NCBI GenBank assembly: GCA_028023455.1
Contig: JAQFVV010012477.1
Location: forward strand, 5,136,751-5,200,750
Origin: Epiperipatus broadwayi
Lineage: Eukaryota > Onychophora > Udeonychophora > Euonychophora > Peripatidae
DNA: 64,000 nucleotides
Reading direction: 5' to 3'
The notes beneath the pieces are model-generated. The model saw only the letters and a list, made by a program, of their open reading frames with translations, was not told the origin of the DNA and did no database searches. Shown here piece by piece: positions 46,845 through 58,745 of this stretch. The position numbers and the translations under genes are program-made. The stretch's first letter is position 1. Each line of letters opens with the position of its first letter.

Positions 46845-47560
46845 TCTGAAAGTTGTAAATCAGGATATGAATTAAGTTTTGTTGAATGTCATAAAGCACA
46901 TTATTGTTATATCCTAAAAAAACAGACAAATTTAATCTAATTTGTCAAGGTGCACCAATTATAACTTTGACAAAGTTTTATGCTCACATTTGTAACATTG
47001 TCAGCAATTATTTGAGGTTTTTTAAATTCAGACCATTCCAATATTTTTTTCTCATAAATATATGATGTTAATGTTAATTTACTGTAGGTAAGTCCAGTTT
47101 TATGTTTCTGAAAGTCAACCATACAACAAATATAACACTTGTTACCATGATTTTTTTTATTTCTGATTATATTTATGCATATCATATATATATATTTTTA
47201 TTGTATTTATCAATGTAATCTTTTTTTTAAAAAAGATGCATGTTTGTTAGTTCTAAAAATTATTTTTAAACTGGACCAATATATTAATCTTTAATAAACT
47301 TTGCTACTCTAATTATTCATCTAAGACAGAAAAATTTCCTAGATTTTTTATTTTATTTTTCAGAATTCAGGTCAACATTTCTGACAATACTTTATATGAT
47401 CAGTGATATTTGCAGAAATATAATTTTCTAGTTTTAAAGAGTAATTAAACAATGAAAAACATCCTCAGTAAAGAAGTTAACTTAAATTTTATTGTTTATA
47501 GACTAAAGATTTAACGGTTAATACTGCAGAAAGGAGTTTTGCTATTAACTGAAAGGAGAC
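46845..47560. other. No feature recognised
   Basis: A minus-strand open frame at 46937-47185 has a few Cys residues but no recognisable domain. Confidence 0.4.
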
Positions 47561-47848
47561 CCTTTGATTCCTCTTGGAGACCTTAAAGAAACCGAGCAGG
47601 GCAAATTCCTAATGTCCACTCCATACGTTCTTGTCATTGCAGCTGTTATTACTATGTGATTATTCATATAGTATACGAACATGGATGGGCTGCTCACCAA
47701 CATGCATTAGCCAGCATGGTGAGTTTATTGGCTTTTTACCTCTGAGTTTAAGATCAAGAAACATCATGGTCTTTCTTCTCAGTGCCTGATATGGCAGAAT
47801 GAATGTTTGTGTAAATGATAAATATTTTCCCAATACATATATACAATT

Positions 47849-48448
47849 ATGACAGACAAAAATAAAGCATGGCCCTTATTCCCAGGAGGTTGTAAAGTCA
47901 CCAACCAAGGCAGCATTTGGTGGCCGAAGGCGGAGGGTGCTAAGAATCCCCTGATTGCGGACCCAGGCTGTCATTTGATGACGACTTTTTATTTAGGTAC
48001 TTACAACTGCAGATCACTTTCAAGTGAAGGAAGATTGCAAGAATTAGAAGAAGAACTCTCTTATATTAAATGGGACATTATTGGACTTTGTGAAGTTAGA
48101 AGAAAAGGTGAAGAGACAATTGATTTAAAAAGTGGACATATACTCTATTATAAAGGCACAAATATTGGAAATACAAGTGGAGTAGGATTCATTATAAATA
48201 AAAAGTGGAAGAACAATATTGTGGAGATTGATGGTGTATCGGACAGAGTGGCAAGATTAGTTATACAACTTAATAGCAGATACCAAATGCAGATAATTCA
48301 GGTTTATGCCCCAACAAGTTCTCATAGTGATGAAGTAGTAGAAGAGTTTTATATGGATGTACAAAAGGCTTTTTATCAGAGTAAACACCATTTTAAAATT
48401 GTTATGGGAGACTTTAATGCTAGAACTAGTAAAAAAAATGAAAGATGA
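47849..48448 (+). pseudogene. RTE ORF, N-terminal AP-endonuclease part
   Basis: The endonuclease of RTE-type LINEs nicks target DNA to prime reverse transcription. The frame of 199 codons begins with a G+C-richer leader and reaches the domain at about residue 50: GTYNCRSLSSEGRL, IIGLCEVRRKGEE (metal-binding Glu), GVGFIINKKWKNN, IQVYAPTSSHSDE and FKIVMGDFNART (catalytic Asp/Asn). It then runs off frame in the A8 run. The SDHRL box is encoded after the frameshift in the next frame. The start at 47849 is the first ATG in frame before similarity begins; the true initiation site is not certain. Confidence 0.85.
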
Positions 48449-50807
48449 AAGTGCTGTGGGTAATTTTGGTTATGTTAATAGAAATGAGAGAGGACATAGA
48501 CTTGTGGAGTTTGCAGAAAAAGAAAAACTTTATATTATGAATTCTTTTTTTAAGGAAAATGTTAAAAGGAAATGGACATGGAAGCATCCAAATGAAGGTA
48601 CAGCAGAATTGGATTATATTTTGACTAACAGGAAATACATATTTCAAGATTGTAATGTTCTTAATAAATTTAACACAGGAAGTGATCATCGATTAGTAAG
48701 GTGTAAGATACATGTTAATGTAAAACTAGAGAGACAAAAATTATTAAGAAAAACAATATTTACAGTTGATATTCCTAATCTTCAGAAACATTCTAATGAA
48801 TTTAAATTAGAACTTACAAATCGGTTTCAAGTATTAGTAGATTTTGAACATGATTCAGATTTGAATGAAATTAATATGAAAATAACTGATACACTTTTGA
48901 AAACTGCAACAAAGATAGCTGGTAGAAAGAAACAGCAATTGACCAATAAAATTTCTACTGAGACTAGAGAATTTATGAAGAAAAGAAGGAATATGAAGAT
49001 ATACAAAAATGATGCATTAAAAAGAATTGAATATCTCGAATTTTGTAAAATGGTGCGGAAAAGAGTTGAAAATGATATAAGAAAGTATAACTGTGAACTA
49101 GCAAGGAAAGCTGTAGAAGAAAATAAAAGTTTTAAGAATGTAAAACAACATTTTGGTATTGGTAGGAAATTTATATCTGCAATAAGAAAAAAAGATGGAA
49201 TTATTACTAAAAGGAGAGATGACATCATGAAATTGGTAGAAGATTTTTATCAAGAATTATATAGTAATAAAGAACAAGTACCTCCTATATCTATTACATC
49301 TTCCAAATTGCCCAGAATTTTAAATGAAGAAGTGAGACATGCAATTAAATGTATGAAGAAAGGAAAGGCTCCAGGTAATGATGGAATTATAATTGATATA
49401 TTAAAAGAAGCAGGTGAAGAAATAGAAATTTTTTTAGCAAAGTTATATACCAAATGTCTAAATGATAAAGATGTACCAGATGATTGGAAGAATGCAGTAA
49501 TAATATTAATATTTAAAAAAGGTGATAAAGAAGATATTAGAAATTGCAGACCTATCAGCCTTTTATCAGTTTTATATAAAATTTTTACCAAGATAATTAC
49601 TACTCATCTACAGAGAACAATGGATTTCCACCAACTAAGAGAACAAGCCGGATTTAAAAGTCGTTTTAGTACAGTAGATCATATCCAGGTATTGAGAGAA
49701 GTTATAGAAAGGACAAATGAATATGAGTTGTCATTATGCTTAGGATTTGTAGATTATGAAAAAGCATTTGATTCTATAAACATTTCTTCAGTGATTAAAG
49801 CATTAGATCATCAAGGTATAGATCCAGGATATTGTCATATTTTAAAGAATATTTATAAAAATGCAACAGCAACAATTAGATTACATAATGACACTGGGAA
49901 AGTCAACATTGAGAAAGGTGTAAGACAAGGTGACTCCATATCTCCAAAACTTTTTACAGCAGTGCTGCATGAAGTATTTTGTGGATTAAAATGGGAAACT
50001 AAAGGAGTGAAAGTAAATGGTGATTATTTAAGTCATTTAGATTTCGCAGATGATGTAGTTGTTTTTGCAAATAATGTTTCAGATCTGCAGGAAATATTGC
50101 AGGCATTATCAGATGAAAGTAGGAAAGTAGGACTAAAGATAAATGTTAAAAAGACTAAAATAATGTTTAATCGATTTGCTCAAAATATGAAAATAAAGAT
50201 TGATTATGATGAATTAGAAGAAGTTAACAGTTACAAATACCTTGGTCAGATTATTAATACAGATGGAAACATAATGGAGGAAATTAATCATAGAATTAAA
50301 CTTGGTTAGAGTGCTTTTGGTAGAAATAACTTGATACTAAATGGAAATATGCCTATGTGTTTGAAAAAGAAGGTTTTTAACAAATGTGTTTTACCAGTTC
50401 TTACTTATGGATCTGAGACTTGGACACATAATAGAAGAGCAATTCAGAGACTTCAGACCACTCAAAGAAGTATGGAGAGGTGTATGTTGGGAGTAACAAG
50501 AAGAGATCATAAATGCAATGTATGGGTAAGAGAACAAACAGGTGTTACTGACCTCATTGAAAAAATTAAAAGATTGAAGTGGAGTTGGACTGGACATATT
50601 GTTAGAAGAGATGATAATAAATGGACAATTGAAATTTTAAACTGGATTCCAAGAGATTGTAAAAGACCCAGAAAGAGACCACATGTGAGATGGATGGATG
50701 AAATAAGATAGTGTGCAGGGGTGATGTGGAGAAGAGAGGCTAGAGATCAGAGAAGATGGATTAAACTTGGAGAGACCTTCATCCTGCAGTGGATTGGTAA
50801 TAGTTGA
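48357..50807 (+). pseudogene. RTE ORF, reverse transcriptase and C-terminal part
   Basis: After the frameshift the frame (650 codons to 50309) carries the end of the endonuclease (ELDYILTN, SDHRLVRCK). A charged linker follows, then RT motifs in order: KAPGNDGI near 49363, IFKKGDKEDIRNCRPISLLS near 49510, QAGFKSRFSTVDH near 49640 and FVDYEKAFDSI (motif A) near 49746. KGVRQGDSISPKLF lies near 49914 and LDFADDVVVFAN (catalytic box) near 50037. After a TAG at 50309 the frame continues to LTYGSETWTHNRRAIQRL and GHIVRRDDNKW, meets a second TAG at 50711 and ends naturally at 50807. The first 90 bases overlap the other frame and are not part of the original reading. Confidence 0.85.
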
Positions 50808-51085
50808 TAATGATGATGATGATGAGATATTGAGAAGATGAAAAGAATTGCATTAACTACCACCAGCAAATAAGTCTATCACTTATTTGCAGTATTGTAA
50901 TACTTTATGTACTTTATAATGAGAACTTAATACAAGATAAAATGCTCGAATAAATTGAATTAAGAGGAGGAGGAGAGAGGCAAGCAGTACCAATCTGTTA
51001 GTGGTAAAGTGTTATTTGCTTGTCATAATTTTATTATTCAATCTACTTTACAATGAAAATATAAAGCATGATGACATGCTGCAAC

Positions 51086-51219
51086 AAAGTGAGATAAGAG
51101 TCAAGCATTGGTGGTCGAGAGGTCAGCGACAGCTGCTTTACAAGCAGTTGTCCCGGGTTAGCGGGTTCATTTCCCGGCTGATGCTATGAAACATAAGAGA
51201 AAAAAAGTGAGATAAGAGT
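51086..51219 (+). repeat. SINE-D copy with perfect 16-bp target duplication
   Basis: The tRNA-like part is 51105-51184: acceptor GCATTGG/CTGATGC (with G-U pairs), D arm GTCG/CGAC, anticodon arm GCTGC/GCAGT around a CTTTACAA-type loop, a variable segment of about 12 nt, and T arm GCGGG/CCCGG. An A-rich tail (AACATAAGAGAAAAAAA) follows. The 16-mer aaagtgagataagagt occurs at 51086-51101 and 51204-51219. This is clear evidence of LINE-dependent retroposition. Confidence 0.85.
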
Positions 51220-52555
51220 GGAGAAAACTATATAACATACTACTATCAATAATAAGTGTTACTGCATAACTGCAATTTTGAATTACTTAATCTGAACTTG
51301 CACCAAAAATTTATCATATAAATATTTTTTATTCTGAGAAATAATCTGGTTGATATATCATTTTGAATTGTCTAAAAAGAATTATGTTTTATTTAATGTA
51401 GTCTGAATTTTGATCTTATTAGAAACTTTGTTACAATTATTTTCACTATTCCACTTCAAAATTCAAAGAAGTTGCTGGTTTTAATAATTATTTATTTACT
51501 TGTGCATCTTGTGACCCACTTATCTGTCTACAAAATGATCTACCCCCACATTTTTATAATTTCATATCCACTCATGTATTTATTTATTTATTCATCAATC
51601 TATTGATATCTAATATTCTAAATATTTTTGAATTTTAACTACAGTTTTATTTGCTGTGACATTAAGCTTATAAATTATTTAATCCAATTTTAAATGTATT
51701 TTAATTAAATATATTTTCTCATTTCAGACTGTTTAAAGCTTCAGACTGCTTAAAACCTAATCAATATATGACTTTTTTTAAGGGCTGCTTTTATATGTAA
51801 ATTTATTTTATCTCCTGTAAAATCATACCATTGTTCTGAATTCAACCATTCAATATTTAAACATTTTTTTTCTATATAATACTGCATTCTTACTTACATA
51901 ATATTAAGTCAATGTTTAATATTATAAACTCAAATTTATTTTACATGCCTTGCTAAATATATATATAAAAATTAATTATTTGCAATAATTATTTAGAAAA
52001 CAGAAAAGAAAATTAATTATATGAAAATCATTATAAAATACTTTACCTAGTAGAAAAAAAAAATTAACAGATAAATAATTTAAACATATCCTCTTTGTAT
52101 GTGTGTATGTGTTTATATGTGATAATTATGAAGAAAAAAACATTTAAGAGTTATGTATTTTTATCTATCATTTTTAAATAAATTATATAATCTTTATTTG
52201 TTACAGCAATATGAGATGGCACTGAGAGGAGTGGGTCGTGTGAAAGTCTGAGTTTGAACCCTGCCTATATTGCATAAATAAATGCAGGTTTAAGCCTGTG
52301 CAATGTATCATAATCATATATGAAAATATATATTTATTCTTGATAAGATTTATATAAAAAAACGAAAATGATTACAATTTTTTATTAATTAAAATATAAT
52401 TATTATATATGTGTTGATTAATTACAAAAAACATGATTATGTCAGATTCATTTGAATATTGCAAACAAAATATGATTTAGGTTAATAGTCTCAAAAACCT
52501 GACTTAGCTAACAAAGAAATATTATTGAAATTAATATTCTAAGTTTTTTTAACTA
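51220..52555. other. A+T-rich DNA, nothing recognised
   Basis: No supported feature. TGAAAGTCTGAGTTTGAACC at 52240 resembles the B-box-like end of HR-A, but no core is nearby. Confidence 0.45.
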
Positions 52556-53275
52556 TTATAATTAAAGTGAAGGCTGAAACCTTCTTGCATGCACATTTAG
52601 AATGCATATATAACAGCCAATTTGATGTAATGATGACTGTATAGGTAGCTCTCAAGTCACAACACAAGACAGAGATTTTATATAAAAAAAGGTAGACCCA
52701 TCTTCTTTACTTAAATTTCTATATATATATATAAAGCCAGTCTGAAACATTTTGACTTAAGAGCATGAAGCTTTTAAATATCTTCACATTTAACTCACTG
52801 TATATTATTTCTAAATAAACAATGTGAAATCTTTTGATTTACAATGAAGTAATATTTTCAGAACTTATGAAATTGACAGTAACATATGTAAATATTATTT
52901 ATTAAGGGCAAGCAGTTCGTAATTAAAGTGAAAGGCTGCAACCTTTTCACTTGCACATATAAAATGATTATATACAGCCAATCAGATGTAATGATGACTG
53001 TATAGGTCACTCACAAGTTGCAACACAAGACAGAGGTTTTATAAGAAAAAGGTGAAACCACCTTCTTCTTTACATAAATTTATATATGTATAAGCCAGTC
53101 TGAAACACTTTTTCTTATAAAATCTCTGTCTTGTGTTGCAACTTGAGAGCTCCTTATATAGTCATCCTTATATTTTATTGGCTGTTATGTAAGCATTCTA
53201 AATGCACATGTGAGATGGTATCAGCTTTTCACTGCAATTAAGAACTGCTTGCACTTCGTAAATAATATTTTATTA
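52556..53275. repeat. Repeat family F: two direct units and one inverted unit
   Basis: A unit of about 200 bp occurs at 52556-52756 (plus), 52890-53105 (plus) and 53106-53275 (minus). Landmarks are GTGAAGGCTGAAACC, AACAGCCAAT, AATGATGACTGTATAGG, CAACACAAGACAGAG and AAGCCAGTCTGAAACA. The last two units form a hairpin whose outer ends pair (AAGGGCAAGCAGTTCGTAATT against AATTAAGAACTGCTTGCA). No open frame and no complete hammerhead core were found. Confidence 0.7.
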
Positions 53276-55464
53276 TACTTTAAAAATTGAAATTGTTTTT
53301 TTAATAATAATTTATTAATATTCCACTTTACAATGAGTTTTCTAAAGGATGCCTCAATGTTCTAAATTAAGTCATGTACACACATATGTATATATTTGCA
53401 ATAATCATTATTATGTTAATGTATATGTAGGTTTCAACAAATTGAAATAATATCTAACTTATGGGGATGTAGATTTCAAAGAGTTCGACATTTAGGAAGC
53501 AGGTTTTAGTGACTGGGTGTAAAACTTTATGCAATTATTAAAGATTCATGTGATATATGCCGGGTAGTATCCATTTATATATAACTTAATTGAAAATTAA
53601 TTAACTATGATAATGAATAATTAATTATTCTAATAATACTCTGTCCAGCCTAACCAAGGGAATAGCATTGCTTTGATTTACTGAAATAAATAATTACTTA
53701 AACTTCATGTTACGATAAATAAATTGATAATGGTGTAATTAATATTTAAATGAAATAATGGTATATAATATCAAGTACTGAAGGTTCATAATAACACCAA
53801 TGTAGTTAATAATTGAATTAAAAAGTATAAGTATATTTATATTATGACTTTCTAGTAGTTATAACATGAAAAAAAAAACAAAGATTTTTAAATAAAAGTT
53901 TATTAACACATTAAATAAAATTAATAGCATTAAACAACATATGTAATTGTAGTATTTTATAAAATGGATTTTATTCAAAATATATAAAAAATATAAATTA
54001 ATTATATAAGCAAACAAGTTTAAAACAAGATGGTAAGTATTTGTTCCTATAAATATATTACATATTAAATTTTTACTTTTTAAAAGAAAATACTTAGTTC
54101 ATATAGTTGCTACAAAAATTGATTATTATATATGGATGTAAATAAAATTATCACAGTTAAATTAAATATCTAAAATCATTTAAATACTGATATCTTTATG
54201 TAAATGCATATTAATAACAAAATTGTAAATGGGATTAAATCAATATATATTTATTAACTTCCAATTATTTATCCTTACATGTAATTATTTTCTGACAAAT
54301 AAAATACTGTCTTTTTAAAATAATGTTACAAAATTATTTAAGTAATCCGTCAAAACTTATCTATCTATATATAAATATTTTACACAGTTGGTATATTTAA
54401 ATAATTTTATGAATAGCAATACAATTTATATAAACAATAATACGAACTATGCTGTCAAAAATTTATATCTCTGTTTACAAAATAGTGATTTGAGTGATAT
54501 ATGTGCAAAATCTTTATATGTAAAGATAATAATAAAAATAAAAATTAGCAATTAACATTCAAAAGCAGCCAAAGAGTAATTATACATGTGTTATAAGTAT
54601 GGTTTCATATTTGCCAACAATCAAAAATGGACGATCAGTATTCCTTATAAAAATAATAAATATTAATCTTAAACTACAAGAAGTGCAAATAAATAACACT
54701 GTATATATATATATAGAAACAAAAATAAAGTAAACTACTGACAGTATATTTCTAAATAAAAATACACAATCATGTTTTTTTGAAAGCATGCTCAACATAC
54801 TATGTTAATGTATTTAACATTTTTATTTTAAAATATTAAATAGCTTTTTTAGTATATGTGTTGTATGTATTATTTATAATACATTTATATATATATATAT
54901 TAATTGATTATTTTTATTTAGGTTTATTGTTTAATGCAAAATAGCATTACTTTAATATGTAAAAAAAATACTAACTTATAATTAATATAGATACTGTATT
55001 TAATGAGAAATATATTAGGAAAGGCATTAAACGTTTGTTGGTGAAATATATGCAAATTTATTTATTTACTTATTCAAATTATTTTATGTTATTATAGATT
55101 GGAAGATATATAGGTTAACAGCAATATGTGTAAATAATTTCCAAGACTAATGTTCATGCTATATCACAAATATAAACAAATTTCATATAAATATAAGGTA
55201 AAAATATTTATTAAATATATATTATAGTATTCTATAGTATTAGCAATAAATTTATATATAATTATTTTATAGTTTTATTATTAAATATTAACCTTAAATA
55301 GAAAAATAACTTTTTAGATATCCTACTTAAAATTCATTTTTAAATGAAAGTAAAATTATTAAAATTTGATCAATGGACTAAATAATTTATTATTTAATAA
55401 TATTCATATTAATGCTATTAATTATTAAACTTAAAAGATTATCACTCTAATTCTTCTTAAATTA
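53276..55464. other. A+T-rich DNA, nothing recognised
   Basis: No feature supported. Confidence 0.5.
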
Positions 55465-55467
55465 AAG

Positions 55468-55662
55468 TTATTCATGTAAAATTGATATAGTAGAAATTTT
55501 CAATAGATCATGAAGTTTTGTTAGCCTGTTATGCTGCTTTTGAGTCATGGGATCCTGTATATACATATTTATGAGATATCGTGGTGTTTGAGCAACAACA
55601 GTGACATGTTTAACTTCCAGATCTCGAGCTTTCATTCTTTTTTCATCATACAACTCCCCAAA
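55468..55662 (-). CDS. Candidate last coding exon, unidentified protein
   Basis: The minus strand is open from just after a TGA at 55663-55665 to TAA at 55468. It has coding-like composition: FGELYDEKRMKARDLEVKHV, VVAQTPRYLINMYIQDPMTQ, KQHNRLTKLHDLL, then a more A+T-biased tail. GGGGAG before TTG could be an acceptor at about 55654. No donor fits the left edge, so it would be a terminal exon, or a fragment of a retroposed gene like the DNAJB11 copy. The family is not recognised. No ATG precedes the conserved-looking part. Confidence 0.4.
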   Translation of the reverse strand, partial: FGELYDEKRMKARDLEVKHVTVVAQTPRYLINMYIQDPMTQKQHNRLTKLHDLLKISTISILHE

Positions 55663-55668
55663 TCATAT

Positions 55669-56799
55669 CGAGTTACATATATACTTTTAAAAAAAAGCAA
55701 CACTTAAGTAATTCAATAAACTAACGGTGAATATAATTTACTTTTAAAAATAAGCCAAATGCAACAAAAATATTGAAGATATATATATTAAAAAGTAAAC
55801 TTTTGTTATATATATATAGCTAGCAGATTTTAAGAAGGTCAAAAGATTTAACCAGTAATGAATGTGGAAGAAGAGATAAAAGTTGTTTAGCATTAAAACA
55901 GAAATAAATAACCTAAACAGACAATGATAATGGCCATTTTAGATTTGTATACTCTCTTTAAATCTTTCGATGGTTTGCTGCAGTTAAAAAAAAACAAAAA
56001 AAAACATGTATACTTCAAGTGAAACAGACAACTCTAAAGATTTATACTTTCTTAGCATGTTTGTTTTTCGTTTGGAAGATATATTCAAACATTTTTTTAT
56101 TATTTAAATAAATATTCTTATCAATATATCTTTTAATAACAAATGCTCATACTTTTAAAGAAGATTCTTTCCTCTATATATATAACGGTCAATATAATGT
56201 AAAATCAGATAAAAAAATATTCACAATTTTTTGTACTATATTATCTTTAAAATATTAAAAGGAATAATGTAGACTTCTGCGTTACATAAATCTACCCATA
56301 TACGGTTTACTTTGAATCGATTATCAATTCCATTTTACAAGAAAAGAAAATAGAGAAGAAAAAAAACACATGGACTATTTTGAAAAATATTTAATATATA
56401 TAAATACATTACGATTTCATATTCAACTTAAGATATCAAAATTAAATGATTTAGAAATATAGAAGGAACTCATTGAGAAATCGTTTGTACTTTCGCCTGC
56501 CATTCATATAATGTGGAATTAGAATCCGAATAGAATTTGAAAATATTTTTGGTAGCTGATAATTTACCAAATAATTTAGTTAGCCATTTAACGATCAGTA
56601 AATCAGCATTCATTATTGTTAACTACAAATTAAAATAAAAAACGAATGATCAGAACTACTCTCGTGAATAATAATTTTATTTTTTGAAAGTATGTTGAAT
56701 AAATCTTTCCCATAGAGTAAACAATTTAAGTTATACATATATATGTAAATCAATTAGTAAATGAGATCACCGTTATATACATGAAGTTAAATCCACAGG
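55669..56799. other. A+T-rich DNA, nothing recognised
   Basis: No feature supported. Confidence 0.5.
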
Positions 56800-56980
56800 T
56801 CAGGCTCGTTCTGCAGGCTAATGAAAACAATATATATATATATTTGAATACATGTATAATGCATATACTGAATTTTAGCTGTAATTAGAGGGGATTTGAA
56901 AATAGATTTTCAAGCACCCTTTAGCTATCAACTCCGTCTTATATATCCAATACACATGACCACATACATATGAAAAAGAT

Positions 56981-57044
56981 AAATGATTTCCAATATACAT
57001 CTTTCATGCTGAACCAGCACTTATCACTGGTTCATATCATCATC
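56981..57044 (-). ncRNA. HR-A hammerhead-like core
   Basis: Minus strand: GATGATATGAACCA, GTGATAAG (mutated core), TGCTG-GTT-CAGCA perfect stem II, TGAAAGATGTATATTGGAAATCAT. Stem II and GAAA are intact; three core positions are lost. Confidence 0.5.
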
Positions 57045-57460
57045 TCACACACACATCTATAATCAGCTCTCAGTTTATATTGACCACAAATCTTCAAACT
57101 TTAATGGACAGGCTTCAATTTTCTCCACTCTCCAACACTTTAGCCATCCACACATTATTCAAAATTTAACGATGAAATATTCAAAGCTCTTATTGATGCC
57201 AATATTATTGTCATATCTATGTTGATTTTAAGCCACTCTGACTCCTCATATGTCGGACTTTAATATGTCCATTTAAATACACACGCAAGGAAGGGAAAAA
57301 TTAAGGCTGATTCTGTAATATTTGAATAGAAATATAATGTATTTACTGAACTTTTGGATATAATTAGAGGAATTTGAACACAAATACTTTCAACTCCCTT
57401 CAGCTCTCCACTGCATATTATATATCTGGTGCACATGCCCACACACATGTGAATAAGATA

Positions 57461-57526
57461 AATGATTTTCAAAATATGAATTTTGTGCTGAAACAGTACT
57501 CACCAGTCAGTCCAAGTCATCATCCC
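57461..57526 (-). ncRNA. HR-A hammerhead-like core
   Basis: Minus strand: GATGATGACTTGGACTGA, CTGGTGAG (one core change), TACTG-TTT-CAGCA stem II, then CAAAATTCATATTTTGAAAATCAT. The G of GAAA is changed to C. Confidence 0.45.
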
Positions 57527-58139
57527 CAAACATATATATATATAATCAGTGCTCAGTTTATATTAAGATAGCAAATCTTTAAACTTTAATAAACAGACCT
57601 TCAATTTTCTTTATTCTCCAACTCTTCAGATATCCATATTATTGAAAATATAATGATGGCATGTTCTAAGCCCTTATTAATACCAATATTGTTGTCATAT
57701 TCATGTTGATTTTAAGTCACTCTTTCCTCTCATATGTAGAACCCTAATAAGTCCATTTAAATACACAGAAGACTGATGGGCAGAATTCAGGCTGAATCTG
57801 CAATATTTCAATACAAATATAATGTATATACTGAAATTTTAGATGTAATTAGATGGGATTTGAATACAGATCTTATTAAGTATAGCCATTATATTTATAT
57901 TCAAATATTACAGATTTAGCCCAAATTCTTCCCATTCCTCTTCTGTGTATTTAAATGGACACAAGATCCTACATATGACAACAATGTCAGCATCAACAAT
58001 GGCTATGGGTATTTCATCATTAGATTTTTCCAATAATATGGATGGATGAAGAGTTGGAAAGTGAAGAAGCCTGTCCATTAAAGTTTGAAGATTTGCTATT
58101 TTAATATAAACTGGGCACTGATTATATATGCATGGTAGA

Positions 58140-58201
58140 TGATGATCTGGACAAACTGATGAGTGCTAGTTCAGATCAAATTATCTATATTAAGGATCAT
58201 T
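58140..58201 (+). ncRNA. HR-A hammerhead-like core
   Basis: ATGATCT (outer stem), GGA bulge, CAAA, an intact CTGATGA (58156-58162), GTGCTAGTTCAG, then a mutated GAAA (CAAA) and TATTAAGGATCAT. The outer strand GATC pairs with GATC perfectly. Confidence 0.5.
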
Positions 58202-58583
58202 TGTCTTTTTTAAATGTACATTATCATGTGTATGGGTTATATAAAGTCTGTGTTCAAATTCACTGTAATTACATCTAAAAGTTCAGTATATACATTATAC
58301 TTGTATTCAAATATTACAGATTCACCCTGAAATCTGCCAATCTATTTTCTATGTATTTAAATAGATATATTAAAGTCCTATATATGAGGGTGTCAAAGTG
58401 ACTTAAAGTCAACGTGGGTATAACAACAATATTGACATCAATAAGAGCTTTGAGCATTCCTTCATTAGATTTTCAATAATACAGATGGCTGAAGAGTTGA
58501 AGAATGGAGAAAATTGAAGCCTGTCTATTAAAATTTAAAGATGTGCTGCCTTAATATAAACTGAGCACTGAATATATGTGTGG

Positions 58584-58650
58584 GAGATGATAATCTGAAT
58601 CAACTGATGAATGCTGATTCAGCCCAAAATATGTATATTGGAAGTCATTT
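58584..58650 (+). ncRNA. HR-A hammerhead-like core
   Basis: GATAATCTGAATCAA, an intact CTGATGA (58604-58610), TGCTG-ATT-CAGC stem II, then CCAAAATATGTATATTGGAAGTCAT. GAAA is changed to CAAA. Stem I CAA/TTG and the outer helix are recognisable. Confidence 0.5.
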
Positions 58651-58745
58651 ATCTTTTTTCACATGTACGTAGTTATGTACATTGGTTATATAAGATGGAG
58701 TGGATAACTGAAAGGAGCTTAAAAGTCTGTTTTTAATTATATACA

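Larger units (their letters stand above)
47793..50826 (+). mobile_element. RTE-type LINE, best-preserved copy, three lesions in the ORF
   Basis: From 47793 the sequence matches the decayed copy at 9656. G+C-richer DNA from about 47560 may be further 5' untranslated sequence. One long reading frame (47849-50807) encodes endonuclease plus reverse transcriptase, broken by a +1 in an A8 run near 48430, a TAG at 50307-50309 and a TAG at 50709-50711. The other copy shows the undamaged base at each place. The 3' end is a short GAT-rich run (50808-50826), as usual for RTE elements. A young but probably inactive element; a close relative could have mobilised the SINEs. Confidence 0.9.
56800..58745. 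repeat. HR-A array, two minus units then two plus units (head to head)
   Basis: From 56800 to about 57885 two units read on the minus strand; from about 57886 to 58745 two units read on the plus strand. Landmarks in every unit are the hammerhead-like core, GATTTGAA/TTCAAATC-type B-box-like ends, TTTAAATACACAGAAGA (or its complement), and a GACTTAAAGTCAAC-like block. AAACTTTAAT/ATTAAAGTTT precedes CACTGATTATATATA. Core-to-core spacing is about 480 bp in the minus half and about 445 bp in the plus half. No open frame. Confidence 0.8.

Noticed and set aside
46937-47185. Minus-strand frame with CYICC, suggestive of a zinc finger
   Set aside because: Spacing of Cys and His fits no known zinc-binding domain; composition is that of A+T-rich chance frames.
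48426-49591. Several open frames opposite the RTE reverse transcriptase (48426-48689, 48827-49228, 49250-49591)
   Set aside because: Antisense shadows of the RTE coding sequence.
51001-51189. Open frame overlapping SINE-D
   Set aside because: It is simply a translation of the tRNA-like SINE and its flank.
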